64,000 bases of DNA from Allodiplogaster sudhausi (GCA_945643635.1 CALZFC010000102.1:1-64000); one strand, 5' to 3'; numbered from the stretch's first letter, positions 40,441 to 51,603 are shown. Made by a program: numbers and translations. Notes: generated from the letters alone by a model not told the origin.

Positions 40441-40604
40441 TCAACTTTTTCTTTTTTCACGGTTCAATAAAGACAAATCAATTTTGCAATGCAGATATTG
40501 TTGTTGAATTTATTTTCGAACTTTACAACTCTGTGTTTCTCGTTATTGCACGACCTCTTTTTTGAACAGCGTTCTTTCGCATCTTTTAATGAAGCGCATC
40601 CGTA

Positions 40605-40677
40605 GCCCGGTTAGCTCAGTCGGTAGAGCACCAGACTCTTAATCTGGCTGTCGCGGGTTCGAGCCCCGCATCGGGCT
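40605..40677 (+). tRNA. tRNA-Lys(CTT) copy 172
   Basis: Consensus; spacer G*.g.S. Confidence 0.97.
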
Positions 40678-40842
40678 TCAACTTTTTCTTTTTTCACGGT
40701 TCAATAAAGAAAAAGCAATTTTGCGATGCAGATATTGTTGGTTGAATTTATCTTTGAACTTTACAACTCTGTGTTTCTCGTTATTGCACGACCTCTTTTT
40801 TGAACAGCGTTCTTTCGCATCTTTTAATGAAGCGCATCCGTA

Positions 40843-40915
40843 GCCCGGTTAGCTCAGTCGGTAGAGCACCAGACTCTTAATCTGGCTGTCGCGGGTTCGA
40901 GCCCCGCATCGGGCT
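40843..40915 (+). tRNA. tRNA-Lys(CTT) copy 173
   Basis: Consensus; spacer T.g.H. Confidence 0.97.
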
Positions 40916-41079
40916 TCAACTTTTTCTTTTTTCACGGTTCAATAAAGAAAAATCAATTTTGCAATGCAGATATTGTTGGTTGAATTTATTTTGAACTTTA
41001 CAACTCTGTGTTTCTCGTTATTGCACGACCTCTTTTTTGAACAGCGTTCTTTCGCATCTTTTAATGAAGCGCATCCGTA

Positions 41080-41152
41080 GCCCGGTTAGCTCAGTCGGTA
41101 GAGCACCAGACTCTTAATCTGGCTGTCGCGGGTTCGAGCCCCGCATCGGGCT
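41080..41152 (+). tRNA. tRNA-Lys(CTT) copy 174
   Basis: Consensus; spacer G*.g.S. Confidence 0.97.
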
Positions 41153-41317
41153 TCAACTTTTTCTTTTTTCACGGTTCAATAAAGAAAAAGCAATTTTGCG
41201 ATGCAGATATTGTTGGTTGAATTTATCTTTGAACTTTACAACTCTGTGTTTCTCGTTATTGCACGACCTCTTTTTTGAACAGCGTTCTTTCGCATCTTTT
41301 AATGAAGCGCATCCGTA

Positions 41318-41390
41318 GCCCGGTTAGCTCAGTCGGTAGAGCACCAGACTCTTAATCTGGCTGTCGCGGGTTCGAGCCCCGCATCGGGCT
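41318..41390 (+). tRNA. tRNA-Lys(CTT) copy 175
   Basis: Consensus; spacer E.c.F. Confidence 0.97.
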
Positions 41391-41554
41391 TCAACTTTTT
41401 CTTTTTTCACGGTTCAATAAGACAAATCAATTTTGCAATGCAGATATTGTTCGTTGAATTTATTTTCGAACTTTACAACTCTGTGTTTCTCGTTATTGCA
41501 CGACCTCTTTTTTGAACAGCGTTCTTTCGCATCTTTTAATGAAGCGCATCCGTA

Positions 41555-41627
41555 GCCCGGTTAGCTCAGTCGGTAGAGCACCAGACTCTTAATCTGGCTG
41601 TCGCGGGTTCGAGCCCCGCATCGGGCT
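41555..41627 (+). tRNA. tRNA-Lys(CTT) copy 176
   Basis: Consensus; spacer E.n.F. Confidence 0.97.
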
Positions 41628-41790
41628 TCAACTTTTTCTTTTTTCACGGTTCAATAAGACAAATCAATTTTGCAATGCAGATATTGTTGTTGAATTTATT
41701 TTCGAACTTTACAACTCTGTGTTTCTCGTTATTGCACGACCTCTTTTTTGAACAGCGTTCTTTCGCATCTTTTAATGAAGCGCATCCGTA

Positions 41791-41863
41791 GCCCGGTTAG
41801 CTCAGTCGGTAGAGCACCAGACTCTTAATCTGGCTGTCGCGGGTTCGAGCCCCGCATCGGGCT
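41791..41863 (+). tRNA. tRNA-Lys(CTT) copy 177
   Basis: Consensus; spacer G*.g.S. Confidence 0.97.
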
Positions 41864-42028
41864 TCAACTTTTTCTTTTTTCACGGTTCAATAAAGAAAAA
41901 GCAATTTTGCGATGCAGATATTGTTGGTTGAATTTATCTTTGAACTTTACAACTCTGTGTTTCTCGTTATTGCACGACCTCTTTTTTGAACAGCGTTCTT
42001 TCGCATCTTTTAATGAAGCGCATCCGTA

Positions 42029-42101
42029 GCCCGGTTAGCTCAGTCGGTAGAGCACCAGACTCTTAATCTGGCTGTCGCGGGTTCGAGCCCCGCATCGGGC
42101 T
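42029..42101 (+). tRNA. tRNA-Lys(CTT) copy 178
   Basis: Consensus; spacer D.c.F. Confidence 0.97.
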
Positions 42102-42266
42102 TCAACTTTTTCTTTTTTCACGGTTCAATAAAGACAAATCAATTTTGCAATGCAGATATTGTTCGTTGAATTTATTTTCGAACTTTACAACTCTGTGTTT
42201 CTCGTTATTGCACGACCTCTTTTTTGAACAGCGTTCTTTCGCATCTTTTAATGAAGCGCATCCGTA

Positions 42267-42339
42267 GCCCGGTTAGCTCAGTCGGTAGAGCACCAGACTC
42301 TTAATCTGGCTGTCGCGGGTTCGAGCCCCGCATCGGGCT
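42267..42339 (+). tRNA. tRNA-Lys(CTT) copy 179
   Basis: Consensus; spacer E.k.F. Confidence 0.97.
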
Positions 42340-42503
42340 TCAACTTTTTCTTTTTTCACGGTTCAATAAGACAAATCAATTTTGCAATGCAGATATTGTC
42401 TGTTGAATTTATTTTCGAACTTTACAACTCTGTGTTTCTCGTTATTGCACGACCTCTTTTTTGAACAGCGTTCTTTCGCATCTTTTAATGAAGCGCATCC
42501 GTA

Positions 42504-42576
42504 GCCCGGTTAGCTCAGTCGGTAGAGCACCAGACTCTTAATCTGGCTGTCGCGGGTTCGAGCCCCGCATCGGGCT
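42504..42576 (+). tRNA. tRNA-Lys(CTT) copy 180
   Basis: Consensus; spacer G*.g.S. Confidence 0.97.
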
Positions 42577-42741
42577 TCAACTTTTTCTTTTTTCACGGTT
42601 CAATAAAGAAAAAGCAATTTTGCGATGCAGATATTGTTGGTTGAATTTATCTTTGAACTTTACAACTCTGTGTTTCTCGTTATTGCACGACCTCTTTTTT
42701 GAACAGCGTTCTTTCGCATCTTTTAATGAAGCGCATCCGTA

Positions 42742-42814
42742 GCCCGGTTAGCTCAGTCGGTAGAGCACCAGACTCTTAATCTGGCTGTCGCGGGTTCGAG
42801 CCCCGCATCGGGCT
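42742..42814 (+). tRNA. tRNA-Lys(CTT) copy 181
   Basis: Consensus; spacer R.c.F with T7 (cctttttttg) in the flank. Confidence 0.97.
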
Positions 42815-42978
42815 TCAACTTTTTCTTTTTTCACGGTTCAATAGAGACAAATCAATTTTGCAATGCAGATATTGTTCGTTGAATTTATTTTCGAACTTTA
42901 CAACTCTGTGTTTCTCGTTATTGCACGACCTTTTTTTGAACAGCGTTCTTTCGCATCTTTTAATGAAGCGCATCCGTA

Positions 42979-43051
42979 GCCCGGTTAGCTCAGTCGGTAG
43001 AGCACCAGACTCTTAATCTGGCTGTCGCGGGTTCGAGCCCCGCATCGGGCT
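42979..43051 (+). tRNA. tRNA-Lys(CTT) copy 182
   Basis: Consensus; spacer G*.g.S. Confidence 0.97.
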
Positions 43052-43216
43052 TCAACTTTTTCTTTTTTCACGGTTCAATAAAGAAAAAGCAATTTTGCGA
43101 TGCAGATATTGTTGGTTGAATTTATCTTTGAACTTTACAACTCTGTGTTTCTCGTTATTGCACGACCTCTTTTTTGAACAGCGTTCTTTCGCATCTTTTA
43201 ATGAAGCGCATCCGTA

Positions 43217-43289
43217 GCCCGGTTAGCTCAGTCGGTAGAGCACCAGACTCTTAATCTGGCTGTCGCGGGTTCGAGCCCCGCATCGGGCT
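43217..43289 (+). tRNA. tRNA-Lys(CTT) copy 183
   Basis: Consensus; spacer D.c.F. Confidence 0.97.
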
Positions 43290-43454
43290 TCAACTTTTTC
43301 TTTTTTCACGGTTCAATAAAGACAAATCAATTTTGCAATGCAGATATTGTTCGTTGAATTTATTTTCGAACTTTACAACTCTGTGTTTCTCGTTATTGCA
43401 CGACCTCTTTTTTGAACAGCGTTCTTTCGCATCTTTTAATGAAGCGCATCCGTA

Positions 43455-43527
43455 GCCCGGTTAGCTCAGTCGGTAGAGCACCAGACTCTTAATCTGGCTG
43501 TCGCGGGTTCGAGCCCCGCATCGGGCT
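43455..43527 (+). tRNA. tRNA-Lys(CTT) copy 184
   Basis: Consensus; spacer D.n.F. Confidence 0.97.
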
Positions 43528-43691
43528 TCAACTTTTTCTTTTTTCACGGTTCAATAAAGACAAATCAATTTTGCAATGCAGATATTGTTGTTGAATTTAT
43601 TTTCGAACTTTACAACTCTGTGTTTCTCGTTATTGCACGACCTCTTTTTTGAACAGCGTTCTTTCGCATCTTTTAATGAAGCGCATCCGTA

Positions 43692-43764
43692 GCCCGGTTA
43701 GCTCAGTCGGTAGAGCACCAGACTCTTAATCTGGCTGTCGCGGGTTCGAGCCCCGCATCGGGCT
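43692..43764 (+). tRNA. tRNA-Lys(CTT) copy 185
   Basis: Consensus; spacer T*.g.H. Confidence 0.97.
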
Positions 43765-43928
43765 TCAACTTTTTCTTTTTTCACGGTTCAATAAAGAAAA
43801 ATCAATTTTGCGATGCAGATATTGTTGGTTGAATTTATTTTGAACTTTACAACTCTGTGTTTCTCGTTATTGCACGACCTCTTTTTTGAACAGCGTTCTT
43901 TCGCATCTTTTAATGAAGCGCATCCGTA

Positions 43929-44001
43929 GCCCGGTTAGCTCAGTCGGTAGAGCACCAGACTCTTAATCTGGCTGTCGCGGGTTCGAGCCCCGCATCGGGC
44001 T
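43929..44001 (+). tRNA. tRNA-Lys(CTT) copy 186
   Basis: Consensus; spacer G*.g.S. Confidence 0.97.
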
Positions 44002-44166
44002 TCAACTTTTTCTTTTTTCACGGTTCAATAAAGAAAAAGCAATTTTGCGATGCAGATATTGTTGGTTGAATTTATCTTTGAACTTTACAACTCTGTGTTT
44101 CTCGTTATTGCACGACCTCTTTTTTGAACAGCGTTCTTTCGCATCTTTTAATGAAGCGCATCCGTA

Positions 44167-44239
44167 GCCCGGTTAGCTCAGTCGGTAGAGCACCAGACTC
44201 TTAATCTGGCTGTCGCGGGTTCGAGCCCCGCATCGGGCT
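44167..44239 (+). tRNA. tRNA-Lys(CTT) copy 187
   Basis: Consensus; spacer D.c.F, then a 3-bp deletion in the flank (tttactctg near 44322). Confidence 0.97.
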
Positions 44240-44401
44240 TCAACTTTTTCTTTTTTCACGGTTCAATAAAGACAAATCAATTTTGCAATGCAGATATTGT
44301 TCGTTGAATTTATTTTCGAACTTTACTCTGTGTTTCTCGTTATTGCACGACCTCTTTTTTGAACAGCGTTCTTTCGCATCTTTTAATGAAGCGCATCCGT
44401 A

Positions 44402-44474
44402 GCCCGGTTAGCTCAGTCGGTAGAGCACCAGACTCTTAATCTGGCTGTCGCGGGTTCGAGCCCCGCATCGGGCT
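44402..44474 (+). tRNA. tRNA-Lys(CTT) copy 188
   Basis: Consensus; spacer G*.g.S. Confidence 0.97.
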
Positions 44475-44639
44475 TCAACTTTTTCTTTTTTCACGGTTCA
44501 ATAAAGAAAAAGCAATTTTGCGATGCAGATATTGTTGGTTGAATTTATCTTTGAACTTTACAACTCTGTGTTTCTCGTTATTGCACGACCTCTTTTTTGA
44601 ACAGCGTTCTTTCGCATCTTTTAATGAAGCGCATCCGTA

Positions 44640-44712
44640 GCCCGGTTAGCTCAGTCGGTAGAGCACCAGACTCTTAATCTGGCTGTCGCGGGTTCGAGCC
44701 CCGCATCGGGCT
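44640..44712 (+). tRNA. tRNA-Lys(CTT) copy 189
   Basis: Consensus; spacer D.n.F. Confidence 0.97.
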
Positions 44713-44876
44713 TCAACTTTTTCTTTTTTCACGGTTCAATAAAGACAAATCAATTTTGCAATGCAGATATTGTTGTTGAATTTATTTTCGAACTTTACAA
44801 CTCTGTGTTTCTCGTTATTGCACGACCTCTTTTTTGAACAGCGTTCTTTCGCATCTTTTAATGAAGCGCATCCGTA

Positions 44877-44949
44877 GCCCGGTTAGCTCAGTCGGTAGAG
44901 CACCAGACTCTTAATCTGGCTGTCGCGGGTTCGAGCCCCGCATCGGGCT
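44877..44949 (+). tRNA. tRNA-Lys(CTT) copy 190
   Basis: Consensus; spacer G*.g.S. Confidence 0.97.
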
Positions 44950-45114
44950 TCAACTTTTTCTTTTTTCACGGTTCAATAAAGAAAAAGCAATTTTGCGATG
45001 CAGATATTGTTGGTTGAATTTATCTTTGAACTTTACAACTCTGTGTTTCTCGTTATTGCACGACCTCTTTTTTGAACAGCGTTCTTTCGCATCTTTTAAT
45101 GAAGCGCATCCGTA

Positions 45115-45187
45115 GCCCGGTTAGCTCAGTCGGTAGAGCACCAGACTCTTAATCTGGCTGTCGCGGGTTCGAGCCCCGCATCGGGCT
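45115..45187 (+). tRNA. tRNA-Lys(CTT) copy 191
   Basis: Consensus; spacer R'.c.F (aatagacaaatc). Confidence 0.97.
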
Positions 45188-45350
45188 TCAACTTTTTCTT
45201 TTTTCACGGTTCAATAGACAAATCAATTTTGCAATGCAGATATTGTTCGTTGAATTTATTTTCGAACTTTACAACTCTGTGTTTCTCGTTATTGCACGAC
45301 CTCTTTTTTGAACAGCGTTCTTTCGCATCTTTTAATGAAGCGCATCCGTA

Positions 45351-45423
45351 GCCCGGTTAGCTCAGTCGGTAGAGCACCAGACTCTTAATCTGGCTGTCGC
45401 GGGTTCGAGCCCCGCATCGGGCT
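45351..45423 (+). tRNA. tRNA-Lys(CTT) copy 192
   Basis: Consensus; spacer D.k.F. Confidence 0.97.
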
Positions 45424-45588
45424 TCAACTTTTTCTTTTTTCACGGTTCAATAAAGACAAATCAATTTTGCAATGCAGATATTGTCTGTTGAATTTATTTT
45501 CGAACTTTACAACTCTGTGTTTCTCGTTATTGCACGACCTCTTTTTTGAACAGCGTTCTTTCGCATCTTTTAATGAAGCGCATCCGTA

Positions 45589-45661
45589 GCCCGGTTAGCT
45601 CAGTCGGTAGAGCACCAGACTCTTAATCTGGCTGTCGCGGGTTCGAGCCCCGCATCGGGCT
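45589..45661 (+). tRNA. tRNA-Lys(CTT) copy 193
   Basis: Consensus; spacer G*.g.S. Confidence 0.97.
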
Positions 45662-45826
45662 TCAACTTTTTCTTTTTTCACGGTTCAATAAAGAAAAAGC
45701 AATTTTGCGATGCAGATATTGTTGGTTGAATTTATCTTTGAACTTTACAACTCTGTGTTTCTCGTTATTGCACGACCTCTTTTTTGAACAGCGTTCTTTC
45801 GCATCTTTTAATGAAGCGCATCCGTA

Positions 45827-45899
45827 GCCCGGTTAGCTCAGTCGGTAGAGCACCAGACTCTTAATCTGGCTGTCGCGGGTTCGAGCCCCGCATCGGGCT
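45827..45899 (+). tRNA. tRNA-Lys(CTT) copy 194
   Basis: Consensus; spacer D.c.F. Confidence 0.97.
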
Positions 45900-46064
45900 T
45901 CAACTTTTTCTTTTTTCACGGTTCAATAAAGACAAATCAATTTTGCAATGCAGATATTGTTCGTTGAATTTATTTTCGAACTTTACAACTCTGTGTTTCT
46001 CGTTATTGCACGACCTCTTTTTTGAACAGCGTTCTTTCGCATCTTTTAATGAAGCGCATCCGTA

Positions 46065-46137
46065 GCCCGGTTAGCTCAGTCGGTAGAGCACCAGACTCTT
46101 AATCTGGCTGTCGCGGGTTCGAGCCCCGCATCGGGCT
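46065..46137 (+). tRNA. tRNA-Lys(CTT) copy 195
   Basis: Consensus; spacer G*.g.S. Confidence 0.97.
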
Positions 46138-46302
46138 TCAACTTTTTCTTTTTTCACGGTTCAATAAAGAAAAAGCAATTTTGCGATGCAGATATTGTTG
46201 GTTGAATTTATCTTTGAACTTTACAACTCTGTGTTTCTCGTTATTGCACGACCTCTTTTTTGAACAGCGTTCTTTCGCATCTTTTAATGAAGCGCATCCG
46301 TA

Positions 46303-46375
46303 GCCCGGTTAGCTCAGTCGGTAGAGCACCAGACTCTTAATCTGGCTGTCGCGGGTTCGAGCCCCGCATCGGGCT
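46303..46375 (+). tRNA. tRNA-Lys(CTT) copy 196
   Basis: Consensus; spacer D.c.F with T8 in the flank. Confidence 0.97.
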
Positions 46376-46540
46376 TCAACTTTTTCTTTTTTCACGGTTC
46401 AATAAAGACAAATCAATTTTGCAATGCAGATATTGTTCGTTGAATTTATTTTCGAACTTTACAACTCTGTGTTTCTCGTTATTGCACGACCTTTTTTTTG
46501 AACAGCGTTCTTTCGCATCTTTTAATGAAGCGCATCCGTA

Positions 46541-46613
46541 GCCCGGTTAGCTCAGTCGGTAGAGCACCAGACTCTTAATCTGGCTGTCGCGGGTTCGAGC
46601 CCCGCATCGGGCT
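46541..46613 (+). tRNA. tRNA-Lys(CTT) copy 197
   Basis: Consensus; spacer G*.g.S. Confidence 0.97.
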
Positions 46614-46778
46614 TCAACTTTTTCTTTTTTCACGGTTCAATAAAGAAAAAGCAATTTTGCGATGCAGATATTGTTGGTTGAATTTATCTTTGAACTTTAC
46701 AACTCTGTGTTTCTCGTTATTGCACGACCTCTTTTTTGAACAGCGTTCTTTCGCATCTTTTAATGAAGCGCATCCGTA

Positions 46779-46851
46779 GCCCGGTTAGCTCAGTCGGTAG
46801 AGCACCAGACTCTTAATCTGGCTGTCGCGGGTTCGAGCCCCGCATCGGGCT
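46779..46851 (+). tRNA. tRNA-Lys(CTT) copy 198
   Basis: Consensus; spacer D.n.F. Confidence 0.97.
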
Positions 46852-47015
46852 TCAACTTTTTCTTTTTTCACGGTTCAATAAAGACAAATCAATTTTGCAA
46901 TGCAGATATTGTTGTTGAATTTATTTTCGAACTTTACAACTCTGTGTTTCTCGTTATTGCACGACCTCTTTTTTGAACAGCGTTCTTTCGCATCTTTTAA
47001 TGAAGCGCATCCGTA

Positions 47016-47088
47016 GCCCGGTTAGCTCAGTCGGTAGAGCACCAGACTCTTAATCTGGCTGTCGCGGGTTCGAGCCCCGCATCGGGCT
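47016..47088 (+). tRNA. tRNA-Lys(CTT) copy 199
   Basis: Consensus; spacer G*.g.S. Confidence 0.97.
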
Positions 47089-47253
47089 TCAACTTTTTCT
47101 TTTTTCACGGTTCAATAAAGAAAAAGCAATTTTGCGATGCAGATATTGTTGGTTGAATTTATCTTTGAACTTTACAACTCTGTGTTTCTCGTTATTGCAC
47201 GACCTCTTTTTTGAACAGCGTTCTTTCGCATCTTTTAATGAAGCGCATCCGTA

Positions 47254-47326
47254 GCCCGGTTAGCTCAGTCGGTAGAGCACCAGACTCTTAATCTGGCTGT
47301 CGCGGGTTCGAGCCCCGCATCGGGCT
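47254..47326 (+). tRNA. tRNA-Lys(CTT) copy 200
   Basis: Consensus; spacer R'.c.F (aataagagacaaatc). Confidence 0.97.
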
Positions 47327-47492
47327 TCAACTTTTTCTTTTTTCACGGTTCAATAAGAGACAAATCAATTTTGCAATGCAGATATTGTTCGTTGAATTTA
47401 TTTTCGAACTTTACAACTCTGTGTTTCTCGTTATTGCACGACCTCTTTTTTGAACAGCGTTCTTTCGCATCTTTTAATGAAGCGCATCCGTA

Positions 47493-47565
47493 GCCCGGTT
47501 AGCTCAGTCGGTAGAGCACCAGACTCTTAATCTGGCTGTCGCGGGTTCGAGCCCCGCATCGGGCT
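47493..47565 (+). tRNA. tRNA-Lys(CTT) copy 201
   Basis: Consensus; spacer T.g.H. Confidence 0.97.
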
Positions 47566-47729
47566 TCAACTTTTTCTTTTTTCACGGTTCAATAAAGAAA
47601 AATCAATTTTGCAATGCAGATATTGTTGGTTGAATTTATTTTGAACTTTACAACTCTGTGTTTCTCGTTATTGCACGACCTCTTTTTTGAACAGCGTTCT
47701 TTCGCATCTTTTAATGAAGCGCATCCGTA

Positions 47730-47802
47730 GCCCGGTTAGCTCAGTCGGTAGAGCACCAGACTCTTAATCTGGCTGTCGCGGGTTCGAGCCCCGCATCGGG
47801 CT
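47730..47802 (+). tRNA. tRNA-Lys(CTT) copy 202
   Basis: Consensus; spacer D.c.F. Confidence 0.97.
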
Positions 47803-47967
47803 TCAACTTTTTCTTTTTTCACGGTTCAATAAAGACAAATCAATTTTGCAATGCAGATATTGTTCGTTGAATTTATTTTCGAACTTTACAACTCTGTGTT
47901 TCTCGTTATTGCACGACCTCTTTTTTGAACAGCGTTCTTTCGCATCTTTTAATGAAGCGCATCCGTA

Positions 47968-48040
47968 GCCCGGTTAGCTCAGTCGGTAGAGCACCAGACT
48001 CTTAATCTGGCTGTCGCGGGTTCGAGCCCCGCATCGGGCT
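47968..48040 (+). tRNA. tRNA-Lys(CTT) copy 203
   Basis: Consensus; spacer G*.g.S. Confidence 0.97.
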
Positions 48041-48205
48041 TCAACTTTTTCTTTTTTCACGGTTCAATAAAGAAAAAGCAATTTTGCGATGCAGATATTG
48101 TTGGTTGAATTTATCTTTGAACTTTACAACTCTGTGTTTCTCGTTATTGCACGACCTCTTTTTTGAACAGCGTTCTTTCGCATCTTTTAATGAAGCGCAT
48201 CCGTA

Positions 48206-48278
48206 GCCCGGTTAGCTCAGTCGGTAGAGCACCAGACTCTTAATCTGGCTGTCGCGGGTTCGAGCCCCGCATCGGGCT
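48206..48278 (+). tRNA. tRNA-Lys(CTT) copy 204
   Basis: Consensus; spacer E.n.F. Confidence 0.97.
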
Positions 48279-48441
48279 TCAACTTTTTCTTTTTTCACGG
48301 TTCAATAAGACAAATCAATTTTGCAATGCAGATATTGTTGTTGAATTTATTTTCGAACTTTACAACTCTGTGTTTCTCGTTATTGCACGACCTCTTTTTT
48401 GAACAGCGTTCTTTCGCATCTTTTAATGAAGCGCATCCGTA

Positions 48442-48514
48442 GCCCGGTTAGCTCAGTCGGTAGAGCACCAGACTCTTAATCTGGCTGTCGCGGGTTCGAG
48501 CCCCGCATCGGGCT
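48442..48514 (+). tRNA. tRNA-Lys(CTT) copy 205
   Basis: Consensus; spacer G*.g.S. Confidence 0.97.
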
Positions 48515-48679
48515 TCAACTTTTTCTTTTTTCACGGTTCAATAAAGAAAAAGCAATTTTGCGATGCAGATATTGTTGGTTGAATTTATCTTTGAACTTTA
48601 CAACTCTGTGTTTCTCGTTATTGCACGACCTCTTTTTTGAACAGCGTTCTTTCGCATCTTTTAATGAAGCGCATCCGTA

Positions 48680-48752
48680 GCCCGGTTAGCTCAGTCGGTA
48701 GAGCACCAGACTCTTAATCTGGCTGTCGCGGGTTCGAGCCCCGCATCGGGCT
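48680..48752 (+). tRNA. tRNA-Lys(CTT) copy 206
   Basis: Consensus; spacer R.c.F. Confidence 0.97.
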
Positions 48753-48917
48753 TCAACTTTTTCTTTTTTCACGGTTCAATAGAGACAAATCAATTTTGCA
48801 ATGCAGATATTGTTCGTTGAATTTATTTTCGAACTTTACAACTCTGTGTTTCTCGTTATTGCACGACCTCTTTTTTGAACAGCGTTCTTTCGCATCTTTT
48901 AATGAAGCGCATCCGTA

Positions 48918-48990
48918 GCCCGGTTAGCTCAGTCGGTAGAGCACCAGACTCTTAATCTGGCTGTCGCGGGTTCGAGCCCCGCATCGGGCT
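48918..48990 (+). tRNA. tRNA-Lys(CTT) copy 207
   Basis: Consensus; spacer M.n.F, first M class. Confidence 0.97.
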
Positions 48991-49154
48991 TCAACTTTTT
49001 CTTTTTTCACGGTTCAATAATGACAAATCAATTTTGCAATGCAGATATTGTTGTTGAATTTATTTTCGAACTTTACAACTCTGTGTTTCTCGTTATTGCA
49101 CGACCTCTTTTTTGAACAGCGTTCTTTCGCATCTTTTAATGAAGCGCATCCGTA

Positions 49155-49227
49155 GCCCGGTTAGCTCAGTCGGTAGAGCACCAGACTCTTAATCTGGCTG
49201 TCGCGGGTTCGAGCCCCGCATCGGGCT
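49155..49227 (+). tRNA. tRNA-Lys(CTT) copy 208
   Basis: Consensus; trailer starts taaac instead of tcaac, first of that type; spacer G*.g.S. Confidence 0.97.
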
Positions 49228-49392
49228 TAAACTTTTTCTTTTTTCACGGTTCAATAAAGAAAAAGCAATTTTGCGATGCAGATATTGTTGGTTGAATTTA
49301 TCTTTGAACTTTACAACTCTGTGTTTCTCGTTATTGCACGACCTCTTTTTTGAACAGCGTTCTTTCGCATCTTTTAATGAAGCGCATCCGTA

Positions 49393-49465
49393 GCCCGGTT
49401 AGCTCAGTCGGTAGAGCACCAGACTCTTAATCTGGCTGTCGCGGGTTCGAGCCCCGCATCGGGCT
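49393..49465 (+). tRNA. tRNA-Lys(CTT) copy 209
   Basis: Consensus; spacer D.c.F. Confidence 0.97.
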
Positions 49466-49630
49466 TCAACTTTTTCTTTTTTCACGGTTCAATAAAGACA
49501 AATCAATTTTGCAATGCAGATATTGTTCGTTGAATTTATTTTCGAACTTTACAACTCTGTGTTTCTCGTTATTGCACGACCTCTTTTTTGAACAGCGTTC
49601 TTTCGCATCTTTTAATGAAGCGCATCCGTA

Positions 49631-49703
49631 GCCCGGTTAGCTCAGTCGGTAGAGCACCAGACTCTTAATCTGGCTGTCGCGGGTTCGAGCCCCGCATCGG
49701 GCT
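49631..49703 (+). tRNA. tRNA-Lys(CTT) copy 210
   Basis: Consensus; spacer G*.n.S. Confidence 0.97.
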
Positions 49704-49867
49704 TCAACTTTTTCTTTTTTCACGGTTCAATAAAGAAAAAGCAATTTTGCGATGCAGATATTGTTGTTGAATTTATCTTTGAACTTTACAACTCTGTGTT
49801 TCTCGTTATTGCACGACCTCTTTTTTGAACAGCGTTCTTTCGCATCTTTTAATGAAGCGCATCCGTA

Positions 49868-49940
49868 GCCCGGTTAGCTCAGTCGGTAGAGCACCAGACT
49901 CTTAATCTGGCTGTCGCGGGTTCGAGCCCCGCATCGGGCT
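49868..49940 (+). tRNA. tRNA-Lys(CTT) copy 211
   Basis: Consensus; spacer D.c.F with T8 in the flank. Confidence 0.97.
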
Positions 49941-50105
49941 TCAACTTTTTCTTTTTTCACGGTTCAATAAAGACAAATCAATTTTGCAATGCAGATATTG
50001 TTCGTTGAATTTATTTTCGAACTTTACAACTCTGTGTTTCTCGTTATTGCACGACCTTTTTTTTGAACAGCGTTCTTTCGCATCTTTTAATGAAGCGCAT
50101 CCGTA

Positions 50106-50178
50106 GCCCGGTTAGCTCAGTCGGTAGAGCACCAGACTCTTAATCTGGCTGTCGCGGGTTCGAGCCCCGCATCGGGCT
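50106..50178 (+). tRNA. tRNA-Lys(CTT) copy 212
   Basis: Consensus; spacer G*.g.S. Confidence 0.97.
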
Positions 50179-50343
50179 TCAACTTTTTCTTTTTTCACGG
50201 TTCAATAAAGAAAAAGCAATTTTGCGATGCAGATATTGTTGGTTGAATTTATCTTTGAACTTTACAACTCTGTGTTTCTCGTTATTGCACGACCTCTTTT
50301 TTGAACAGCGTTCTTTCGCATCTTTTAATGAAGCGCATCCGTA

Positions 50344-50416
50344 GCCCGGTTAGCTCAGTCGGTAGAGCACCAGACTCTTAATCTGGCTGTCGCGGGTTCG
50401 AGCCCCGCATCGGGCT
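50344..50416 (+). tRNA. tRNA-Lys(CTT) copy 213
   Basis: Consensus; spacer E.n.F. Confidence 0.97.
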
Positions 50417-50579
50417 TCAACTTTTTCTTTTTTCACGGTTCAATAAGACAAATCAATTTTGCAATGCAGATATTGTTGTTGAATTTATTTTCGAACTTTA
50501 CAACTCTGTGTTTCTCGTTATTGCACGACCTCTTTTTTGAACAGCGTTCTTTCGCATCTTTTAATGAAGCGCATCCGTA

Positions 50580-50652
50580 GCCCGGTTAGCTCAGTCGGTA
50601 GAGCACCAGACTCTTAATCTGGCTGTCGCGGGTTCGAGCCCCGCATCGGGCT
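50580..50652 (+). tRNA. tRNA-Lys(CTT) copy 214
   Basis: Consensus; taaac trailer; spacer G*.g.S followed by acagctc. Confidence 0.97.
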
Positions 50653-50817
50653 TAAACTTTTTCTTTTTTCACGGTTCAATAAAGAAAAAGCAATTTTGCG
50701 ATGCAGATATTGTTGGTTGAATTTATCTTTGAACTTTACAGCTCTGTGTTTCTCGTTATTGCACGACCTCTTTTTTGAACAGCGTTCTTTCGCATCTTTT
50801 AATGAAGCGCATCCGTA

Positions 50818-50890
50818 GCCCGGTTAGCTCAGTCGGTAGAGCACCAGACTCTTAATCTGGCTGTCGCGGGTTCGAGCCCCGCATCGGGCT
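50818..50890 (+). tRNA. tRNA-Lys(CTT) copy 215
   Basis: Consensus; spacer R.c.F with T7 in the flank. Confidence 0.97.
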
Positions 50891-51054
50891 TCAACTTTTT
50901 CTTTTTTCACGGTTCAATAGAGACAAATCAATTTTGCAATGCAGATATTGTTCGTTGAATTTATTTTCGAACTTTACAACTCTGTGTTTCTCGTTATTGC
51001 ACGACCTTTTTTTGAACAGCGTTCTTTCGCATCTTTTAATGAAGCGCATCCGTA

Positions 51055-51127
51055 GCCCGGTTAGCTCAGTCGGTAGAGCACCAGACTCTTAATCTGGCTG
51101 TCGCGGGTTCGAGCCCCGCATCGGGCT
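51055..51127 (+). tRNA. tRNA-Lys(CTT) copy 216
   Basis: Consensus; spacer G*.g.S. Confidence 0.97.
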
Positions 51128-51292
51128 TCAACTTTTTCTTTTTTCACGGTTCAATAAAGAAAAAGCAATTTTGCGATGCAGATATTGTTGGTTGAATTTA
51201 TCTTTGAACTTTACAACTCTGTGTTTCTCGTTATTGCACGACCTCTTTTTTGAACAGCGTTCTTTCGCATCTTTTAATGAAGCGCATCCGTA

Positions 51293-51365
51293 GCCCGGTT
51301 AGCTCAGTCGGTAGAGCACCAGACTCTTAATCTGGCTGTCGCGGGTTCGAGCCCCGCATCGGGCT
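51293..51365 (+). tRNA. tRNA-Lys(CTT) copy 217
   Basis: Consensus; spacer D.c.F. Confidence 0.97.
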
Positions 51366-51530
51366 TCAACTTTTTCTTTTTTCACGGTTCAATAAAGACA
51401 AATCAATTTTGCAATGCAGATATTGTTCGTTGAATTTATTTTCGAACTTTACAACTCTGTGTTTCTCGTTATTGCACGACCTCTTTTTTGAACAGCGTTC
51501 TTTCGCATCTTTTAATGAAGCGCATCCGTA

Positions 51531-51603
51531 GCCCGGTTAGCTCAGTCGGTAGAGCACCAGACTCTTAATCTGGCTGTCGCGGGTTCGAGCCCCGCATCGG
51601 GCT
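51531..51603 (+). tRNA. tRNA-Lys(CTT) copy 218
   Basis: Consensus; spacer D.c.F. Confidence 0.97.
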
